Source of the DNA: Phocoena phocoena
Taxonomy: Eukaryota > Chordata > Mammalia > Artiodactyla > Phocoenidae
Assembly: GCF_963924675.1 (NCBI RefSeq)
Contig: NC_089230.1
Span: 70,733,223 to 70,797,222 of the forward strand
Direction of reading: 5' to 3'
Length of the DNA: 64,000 nt
Of this stretch, positions 57,643-64,000 are shown piece by piece. The position numbers and the translations under genes were made by a program. The notes under the pieces were generated by a model, which saw only the letters and a program-made list of their open reading frames with translations, was not told the origin of the DNA and ran no database searches. Every line of letters starts with the position of its first letter. The first letter of the stretch is position 1.

Positions 57643-57670
57643 AAAAAAAAAAAAAAAAAAAAAAAAAAAA
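57643..57670 (+). repeat. 28-A tract
   Basis: Pure A run within the ancient L1, probably expanded from an A-rich coding stretch and not from a new retroposon tail, because old L1 sequence continues on both sides. Confidence 0.85.
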
Positions 57671-58036
57671 GAAAAGAAAAAGTGTAAAAGTAGCCAGAAA
57701 GAAAAGCCATTTCACCTAAAATGAAACGACAATCTGTGAAATGACCTCCCAAAAACAACAGAAGGAGAAAGATAGGGGAATTGTATCAACAACATGTTGA
57801 GAAAAAAATATGTACTGAAAGTTGTACACTCAACGAAATATATTTCAAGAATAACATACAAAGACATTTTCAGACAATATAGATTGAGAGAGTTTGCCAC
57901 CAACAGACACTCAACAGGGAATTTCTAAATGATGCACCTCAGGCAGAGAGAAAGCAATTACAAATGGAAGGTCTGAGATGGAAGAAAAAAGAATGATGTA
58001 AAGAAAATGGTAACTAGGTGGATAAATCACTGATTG

Positions 58037-58811
58037 TTTTTTTTTTTAAACATCTTTATTGGGGTATAATTGCTTTACAATGGTGTGTTAGTTTCTGCTT
58101 TATAACAAAGTGAATCAGTTATACATATACATATGTTCCCATATGTCTTCCCTCTTGCATCTCCCTCCCTCCCACTCTCCCTATCCCACCCCTCCAGGCT
58201 GTCACAAAGCACGGAGCTAATATCCTGTGCCTTGCGGCTGCTTCCCCCTAGCTATCTACCTTACTACGTTTGTTAGTGTGTATATGTCCATGACTCTCTC
58301 TCACCCTGTCAAAGCTCACCCTTCCCCCTCCCCATATCCTCAAGTCCGTTCTCCAGTAGGTCTGCATCTTTATTCCTGTCTTACCCCTAGGTTCTTCATG
58401 ACATTTTTTTCCCCTTAAATTCCATATATATGTGTTAGCATACGGTATTTGTCTTTTTCTTTCTGACTTACTTCACTCTGAATGACAGACTCTAGGTCTA
58501 TCCATCTCATTACAAATAGCTCAATTTCGTTTCTTTTTAAGGCTGAGTAATATTCCATTGTATATATGTGCCACATCTTCTTTATCCATTCATCCGATGA
58601 TGGGTGCTTAGGTTGTTTCCATCTCTGGGCTATTGTAAATAGAGCTGCAATGAACATTTTGGTACATGACTCTTTTTGAATTTTGGTTTTCTCAGGGTAT
58701 ATGCCCAGTAGTGGGATTGCTGGGTCATATGGTAATTCTATTTGTAGTTTTTTAAGGAACCTCCATACTGTTCTCCATAGTGGCTGAACCAATTCACATT
58801 CCCACCAGCAG
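58037..58811 (-). mobile_element. Young 5'-truncated LINE-1
   Basis: 775 bp of antisense L1: T-run at the left end (58037 on), 3' UTR ('ttgctttacaatggtgtgtt', 'ctttataacaaagtgaatca'), then the ORF2 end. A perfect 14-bp duplication taaatcactgattg flanks it (58023-58036 and 58812-58825). An open ORF2 end and perfect flanks make it the youngest L1 in the window. It has no 5' UTR or ORF1, so it cannot move itself. Confidence 0.95.
58415..58811 (-). pseudogene. L1 ORF2 C-terminal fragment
   Basis: About 131 codons, open to a stop at 58415-58417. Recognisable L1 ORF2 words are CWWEC at the broken N-end, [37 protein letters not shown] and ESVIQSEVSQ. The full protein has an endonuclease, a reverse transcriptase and a C-terminal CX3CX7HX4C zinc-knuckle-like motif; here truncation falls inside that motif so only CWWEC remains. 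The frame reads on to 58891 through host DNA, which is chance. There is no start, endonuclease or reverse transcriptase, so it is non-functional. The intact frame reflects youth rather than selection. Confidence 0.9.
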
Positions 58812-59404
58812 TAAATCACTGATTGTTGAGTAATAATCTCTTGTGAGGATTTGGTGAAAAATATACCTAAAATACCTGCCACCAATAGCATGTAAGTCTG
58901 CAGTGAGGTGTCTGGAGTTCCAGTGATCTAAGGGGGCTGGGAGTGTTCAGAGGTAGATACAGATATAGAATAGATGTAGACTTTGATAAGTTAGGTATGC
59001 AAGCTAAAATGATTAGGGTAACCAATTAGAATACCAATATCAAGTTTAATTTCCCAATAAATGGGAGACATGGAATAAGAGAAAATATTCCGTCAATCCA
59101 AAAGAAAGCAAGAAAAAATTACAAAAGAGACACAGAAAAGGTGGGAGAAAAGAGTACAGAATGAGATGATAGTACTAATCCAAATGTATCAGTAATAACA
59201 ATAAGCACAAAAAGACCAAATATTCCAGTTAATTCATTTTTTAAGAAAGACTCAATATATAATAGCATCAAACATATGAATTTCCTAGGAATATATGTAG
59301 CAAAATCTGTATAAGAGCTTTATGGAGTCATAAAATTTTATCAAAATACATTAAATAAGACTCTGTAAATGGAGAGATATGTCTTGTTCATGGAATAAAT
59401 TGAG

Positions 59405-59446
<42 letters not shown>
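59405..59446. repeat. (TA)n(CA)n compound microsatellite
   Basis: About thirteen TA units followed by about eight CA units, at the right edge of the ancient L1 ORF2 fragment. Confidence 0.95.
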
Positions 59447-59459
59447 AAGTGGGAAAAAT

Positions 59460-60324
59460 AAATATGGAATACAGCAGCTGAAAGTGATAATTTTTAATTC
59501 CATACAAAACCATAGATGAATCTCATGAATCTCAAATAATACACACCATCAGTTGAAAATAATTCCATGCCTGCTACTTTTTTGAGGTAGTTCCCTAGTA
59601 ATTAGAATTTTCTTCATAGTTGGTGGTCTATTCAAATATTCAACTTTTATAATTATTTAGAGTTCTAGAATAAGAACACTTATTTTATCAAGATTTTCAA
59701 ATTCCTAAGTATATCAAAGAAGTGAGTATAGTATACTCTTATTTTGTAAATATTTATTTGTCTCCCATTCCTTGATTATATTTGTCATATATTTTTGCTA
59801 CGTTATTTCTGGCTTGTTTGTCTCTATTGTCAAAAAATCAATACTTGAACTTTTTCAACAGTTAGTCAGTGTAGAAATCAGTTCCCCCCAATTTTTCTAC
59901 GCTGAAATGTTTTTTAGTGTCTGGATAGTTAACAGCTCAGGATGGTAAAATTGCTGAGATGTTTTAATCGCTCAACTGGTATAACTTGTTATTAACCTAA
60001 ATTTACAAACAGTTATTAGCAAACCAATCTGGATTAGTTGTAATCTCTGGGACAGTTAATCCACTGCTCTTTATAAACAATATATTCTTTAACTTTATAA
60101 CAGCCTAGAGACCAACTAACCTGTCAGATGCCATAGATCAATATTTCGGATTGTTAAAAATAAAACACCGATATTAAAACAGTGAGAATTTAGGTATAAT
60201 TTTAAAACAATCAAAATTCTTCACTATGTAAACCACACATACAACACATTGGGTTTGAAATGATTGTCCTATCATAAATTTCTCTGAAAGAAGCCACAGG
60301 TGGCCCAGAGCTAGCAACCACAAG
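59460..60324. other. Unassigned AT-rich sequence
   Basis: No recognised repeat or exon. Confidence 0.35.
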
Positions 60325-60505
60325 CAGCTAACATTTTATAAATGCTTATTATCTGCCAGGCTTTTCACTAAGCACTCTTTAACTGCAACAAAAACTCTAT
60401 GAGAAAGATACTATTAGTATAGATGAAAAGACCCAGGCTCAGGTTAATTAACGTACCCAAGAACAGAAAGTTCTAAGTGACAATTTAGATTTGAACCCAG
60501 ATGTA
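60325..60505 (-). repeat. MIR SINE
   Basis: 'atgcttattatctgccaggc', 'actaagcactctttaactgc', 'acccaggctcaggttaatta' and 'agatttgaacccagatgt' follow antisense MIR. Confidence 0.65.
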
Positions 60506-60511
60506 TTTTTC

Positions 60512-60660
60512 AATAATATCCATTGAGTACCTGCTGCGTGCCAAGATTTATGCTAGGTACAGGGGGTCCAGAGGGGAATAAGGCAGACAAGGCATCTATT
60601 ATTATGTAGTTTTTGTTCTAATAGAGGGAAACAGATACTAAGTAACAGGTAAATATTTAT
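60512..60660 (-). repeat. L2 LINE 3' fragment
   Basis: 'attgagtacctgctgcgtgc', 'atttatgctaggtacagggg', 'gaataaggcagacaaggcat' follow the antisense L2 3' end, directly after the MIR. Confidence 0.65.
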
Positions 60661-61673
60661 ATATATTACACACACATATTCTTTCAGAAAATGAGAGAGC
60701 TATGAATAACTATCTCAGACATATTCAGTTAATACGTAGGGAGTGAGCAGGAATGTAAATCCTTGATTAAACTAACCCTTCCGAAGAGTTCAAAGGAACA
60801 GATCTACTGAGCAAAGAGGTTTTATTGCTCAAAAGAAGAGACTGAAAATATTTTAAGGTAGCAATGTTAATTTAAATCATCTCCCAGAAACTGCTAGTAT
60901 TGTTACCAAAGAAAAAAGAAAAAGATAACAGGATAGCCTATTGAAATTCTTTCGACCCAAGGCCTGAGCGGCTTAGGAAAACCTCTATAGTCTGTTCTGC
61001 TCATTCCCCTTCCACCTCCCCATCCCTGTCTCTACACCCCATTCATCACTTTACAATAATTCATCCAAGATATACTGAGCACAAAGATGGCTCTGGCAGA
61101 CTTTCCTGGCCAGAGGGTGAGGGTGGAAAAATGATTTAGCCATCGATGTCAATGAAAGTCAGGAGCTGGGAATGACTCTGGTAAGAACTTAAAGAAATTA
61201 AGACTTCTATCTCAGCCTCATGATTTGGGGGTAAACTTCCTCAGTCCACAATAAAGTCCTATTTCTTGCCAGTTGTTGAAGTTCTTTCCCCTGTCAATCA
61301 ACATCATTTTGGTTGAATGTAAGACATGTGGATTTCATCAGGACCTCTTTTTTAAACAGAATCTCAAGGAAACTGTTCTGTTTGGATTTAGAACATATAC
61401 ACTTTATGCTCTTGTATAGAGTAACCCTACTCTAGAGGTATGTATAAGAGAAATTTATGATGTCTACTTCTTCCATTGTTAAAAGTGAAATGGTACAATT
61501 GCAGTAATAAACTTTACACTTAATGTGAAAATGATTTCTGATTGTGGTGTTCCTTTCACACCACAAAGACAGTGGTCACCGTTGGTAGTGTCAGGTAAGA
61601 AGAGTGTGTTTTCCCCTCAGAGTAACTCAGTTTCTAGTGAAAGGTTGAATTTTACCATATTTGATTTTGAGAT
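60661..61673. other. Unassigned sequence
   Basis: About 1 kb without a recognised repeat or exon. Confidence 0.35.
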
Positions 61674-61684
61674 TCTTTTCTTTT

Positions 61685-61685
<1 letters not shown>

Positions 61686-61739
<54 letters not shown>

Positions 61740-61797
61740 CTCTCTCTTTCTTCTTTCTTTCTTTCTCTCTCTCTTCCTTCCTTCCTTTCTTTCTAAA
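61686..61797. repeat. (TTTC)n microsatellite
   Basis: About 110 bp of TTTC units with TC- and TTCC-rich variants towards the right; equals (GAAA)n on the SINE sense strand. Confidence 0.95.
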
Positions 61798-62119
61798 TTT
61801 ATTTATTTATTATTTTTATTTTTGGCTGCATTGGGTCTTTGTTGCTGTGCGCGGACTTTCTCTGGTTGTGGCCAGCGGGGGCTACTCTTGTGGTGCGCGG
61901 GCTTCTCATTGCGGTGGCTTCTCTTGTTGCAGAGCATGGGCTCTAGGCACGTGGGCTTCAGTAGTTGTGGCTCGTGGGCTCTAGAGCACAGGCTCAGTGG
62001 CTGTGGCACACAGGCTTAGTTGCTCCGTGGCATGTGGGATCTTCCTGGGCCAGGGCTCGAACCCGTGTCCCCTGCATTGGCAGGCGTATTCTTAACCACT
62101 GTGCCACCAGGGAAGCCCC
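61686..62119 (-). mobile_element. CHR-type SINE, long form, with expanded tail
   Basis: The antisense SINE body occupies about 61800-62119 ('ggctgcattgggtctttgtt', 'ggcttctcattgcggtggct', 'gtgccaccagggaagcccc'). The 12-bp flank tcttttcttttt occurs at 61674-61685 and 62120-62131, which places the whole (TTTC)n tract inside the element, as its A-rich tail. The duplication is low complexity, so this placement is likely but not certain. Open frames at 61525-62159 come from the microsatellite and SINE. Confidence 0.8.
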
Positions 62120-62131
62120 TCTTTTCTTTTT

Positions 62132-62315
62132 TAAAAATTTTTTATTGAAGTACAGTTGATTGAGATTGTTGTGTTAATTTATGCTGTACAGCAAAGTGAC
62201 TCATTTATACATATCTATATTCTGCTTCCTATTCTTTTCCATTATGGTTTATCCCAGGATATTGCATACAGTTCCCTGTGCTCTACAGTAGGACCTTGTT
62301 GTTTATTCACCCTAT
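62132..62315 (-). mobile_element. LINE-1 3' end fragment
   Basis: Antisense L1 3' UTR: 'tttattgaagtacagttga', 'tatgctgtacagcaaagtga', 'gcatacagttccctgtgctc', 'tacagtaggaccttgttgtt'. It lies against the SINE, which inserted into or beside its T-rich end. No ORF2 sequence. Confidence 0.75.
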
Positions 62316-62622
62316 AGATTCTTCTCTTGTTGTATGGAATGCCAGAATGCCTCCCATCACTCTTTCAGCACACAGACCCCCAGTGAACATCTCTCAAGAG
62401 AGGGTACCAATTAGACCAATGAGTCTCTGAATAATTCTGAGGTAACACCCACTTCCTAACTTAAAAGAATTGTTGGTCTGTCTAGATAAGTCAAGACTGA
62501 TCAACAAATGTTAGCATAAACATACACATTTGTTTATTTGTCTGTTCTCTATTTCCTAAACTGATTTAAGGCAGCTTAAAATAAAAAGAACAGAAAACTT
62601 TGTGACACTAGCCTTGGTATCC
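62316..62622. other. Unassigned sequence
   Basis: Nothing recognised. Confidence 0.35.
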
Positions 62623-62637
62623 TTCCAGTGCATTTTT

Positions 62638-62847
62638 TTTTTTTTTTTTTTTTTGCGGTACACGGGCCTCTCACTGTTGTGGCCTCTCCCTTTGCGGAGC
62701 ACAGGCTCCAGACGCGCAGGCTCAGCGGCCATGGCTCACGGGCCCAGCCACTCCGCGGCATGTGGGATCTTCCCGGACCGGGGCACGAACCTGTGTCCCC
62801 TGCATCGGCAGGCGGACTCTCAACCACTGTGCCACCAGGGAAGCCCT
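62638..62847 (-). mobile_element. CHR-type SINE, 205-bp cetacean form
   Basis: Antisense copy with a long T tail, 'gcggtacacgggcctctcac', 'cagacgcgcaggctcagcgg', 'gccactccgcggcatgtggg' and the head 'gtgccaccagggaagccc'. A 15-bp duplication ttccagtgcattttt flanks it (62623-62637 and 62848-62862). Confidence 0.95.
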
Positions 62848-62862
62848 TTCCAGTGCATTTTT

Positions 62863-63153
62863 ATTCAATCCAAGGTACTTGATTTCATAGAATGAGCAGT
62901 TTCCTTTTTTCTGGGCAATGTCGTTATTTTTCTTCTTAAATCCAATTCATTTACTTAATTCATTAAGTGTGTATTACCTTAACATCTTTCAGAAATAAAA
63001 TAAACAATAAGAAGTCATACAATGAAAAGTCCCTTACCTCTGTCCCATATTCGCCTAGTTCCCTCTTCCTACTTTCAACCCATTCTAACTGGAACCACGC
63101 TTGTGAATTTTCTTATGTATCCCTTGTGAGTTTCCTTATGCATATTCAATGTA
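62863..63153. other. Unassigned sequence
   Basis: Short spacer between the SINE and the Tigger element; nothing recognised. Confidence 0.35.
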
Positions 63154-63940
63154 CAGACAAACCTCAGCAATATTGTGGGTTTGGTTTCAGACCACTGCAA
63201 TAAAGCAAATTTTGCAATTAAGTGAGTCACATGATTTTTTTGTTTTCCCAGTGCATGTAAAAGTCAGGTGTACACTATGCTATAGTCCACTAAGTGTGCA
63301 GTACATTATATCTAAAAGAACAATATACATACCTTAATTAAAAATACTTTGGGGCTTCCCTGGTGGCGCAGTGGTTGGGAATCTGCCTGCCAGTGCAGGG
63401 GATGCGTGTTTGAGCCCTGGTCAGGAAGGATCTCACATGCCGCGGAGCAGCTAGGCCCGTGTGCCACAGCTACTGAGCCTGAGCTCTGGAGCCCGTGAGC
63501 CACAACTGCTGAGCCTGTGTGCCACAACTACTGAGCCCGTGTGCCATGACTACTGAGGCCCGCACGCCTAGAGCCCGTGCTCTGCAACAAGAGAAGCCAC
63601 CGTGATGGGAATCTAGCACACTGCAGCAAAGAGTGGCCCCTGCTCACCACAACCGGAGAAAAGCCTGTGCACAGAAACAAAGGCCCAACACAACCAAAAA
63701 AAAAGAAAAAATAATAAATAAATTAAAAAAAAATACCTTCTTGTTTAAAAATGATAATCATCATTGAGTCTTCAGTGAGTCATAATCTTTTTGCGACAGT
63801 AACATCAAAGATCACTGACCACAGATCACCATAACAAGTATAATGATGATGAAAACTTTGAAATACTGTGAGAATTACCAAAAAATGACACAGAGACACG
63901 AAGTGAGCAACTGTTGTTGGAAAAATGGTGCCGATAGGTA
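63154..63940. mobile_element. Tigger1-like DNA transposon, internally deleted, split by a SINE
   Basis: After a TA (63152-63153) the end reads 'cagacaaacctcagcaatat', 'tttggtttcagaccactgca', 'tcccagtgcatgtaaaagtc', 'aacaatatacataccttaat'. After the SINE it continues 'ttgagtcttcagtgagtcat', 'aatctttttgcgacag' and joins the opposite end ('gatcactgaccacagatcac', 'gacacagagacacgaagtga'). Nearly all of the transposase region is deleted. The far terminus is eroded near 63940, so the right edge is approximate. Confidence 0.7.
63351..63722 (+). mobile_element. CHR-type SINE, long form
   Basis: Full-length sense copy: 'ggggcttccctggtggcgca', 'acatgccgcggagcagctag', a tRNA-like B-box region and a body with 22-bp units at 63492-63513, 63514-63535 and 63536-63557 plus one separate unit at 63456-63477. 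The tail is A-rich. The flanking aattaaaaatactt-type duplication is blurred by A runs. It is inserted in the Tigger element. Confidence 0.9.
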
Positions 63941-64000
63941 CCACTCTAGGTATGCTGGGAAATGGAGCCAAGAGTCAGGAGTTACTGATAAGGTAGAAGA

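Larger units (their letters stand above)
55280..59405 (+). repeat. Ancient L1 (ORF1 region and part of ORF2), repeatedly interrupted
   Basis: Recognised sense-strand blocks: 'aagtagccagaaagaaaag', 'gacaatatagattgagagag', 'cagggaatttctaaatgatg', 'cacctcaggcagagagaaag', 'atggaaggtctgagatgga' (57680-57990), the 'caaatgtatcagtaataac' block near 59180, and ORF2-like 'catcaaacatatgaatttcc' to 'atggagagatatgtcttgtt' (59255-59400). The reading frames are lost and internal deletions are present. Assignment of 55280-56200 to the same element is weaker. Two LTRs (56203-57145) and a young L1 (58037-58811) are inserted in it. A pure 28-A run (57643-57670) lies where the old L1 has an A-rich lysine-coding stretch. 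Confidence 0.55.

Noticed and set aside
58812..58891. Upstream extension of the L1 ORF2 frame to 58891
   Set aside because: The L1 ends at 58811 at the duplication; the further codons are host DNA read by chance.
61525..62019. 164-codon plus-strand open frame
   Set aside because: Its middle is the (TTTC)n microsatellite translated as Phe/Leu/Ser repeats and its end is antisense SINE sequence.
1..64000. CRISPR arrays, operons, prophage, tRNA/rRNA genes or other structural RNAs
   Set aside because: Nothing of the kind is present; tRNA-like boxes found belong to SINEs, and the DNA is mammalian.

Overview
This is vertebrate, mammalian nuclear DNA, almost certainly from a whale or dolphin. The clearest sign is twelve copies of the tRNA-derived CHR-type SINE of cetaceans and their hippo/ruminant relatives: seven on the + strand (about 10004, 19310, 20144, 25118, 37007, 39846, 63351) and five on the - strand (about 17434, 28459, 54311, 61686, 62638). 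Five of them belong to a GC-rich form of about 205 bp that I associate with toothed whales, and four of those keep near-perfect target-site duplications. The species call rests on family recognition, not on a database search.

I find no protein-coding gene, no exon with convincing splice context and no structural RNA gene. The only recognisable protein is the C-terminus of a LINE-1 ORF2 inside a truncated L1 at 58037-58811 (- strand). All other open frames are short and lie in SINEs, microsatellites or unconserved-looking sequence. The window is intergenic or deep-intronic.

Layout: 1-8500 is AT-rich and repeat-poor, with an isolated CpG-rich patch at 2221-2345, an L1 3' end and a small L1 insertion with an inverted 5' part (3698-3840). 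A solo endogenous-retrovirus LTR with a 4-bp duplication is at 8558-9102. 10-28 kb carries SINEs, MIR/L2 fossils, two or three further LTRs and a solo LTR nested in an older repeat (27290-28391). 28-42 kb is quieter: a CTCF-like site at 33755, an old L1 at 35415, an MLT1-type LTR at 36316. At 42055-42736 three elements are stacked (MIR, then MER2, then a hAT element). 48.1-51.5 kb has no repeat I can recognise and looks like the best place for conserved regulatory DNA. 54-59.5 kb is a repeat palimpsest: an ancient L1 broken by an LTR, that LTR broken by a younger LTR, and the L1 broken again by a young L1. The window ends in a Tigger-type DNA transposon (63154 to about 63940) split by a SINE.

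No genes act together here. The content is mobile-element history plus a few candidate regulatory stretches. I did not find a new biological system. Repeat names and edges come from recalled consensus sequences; edges given with a target-site duplication are exact, the others approximate.
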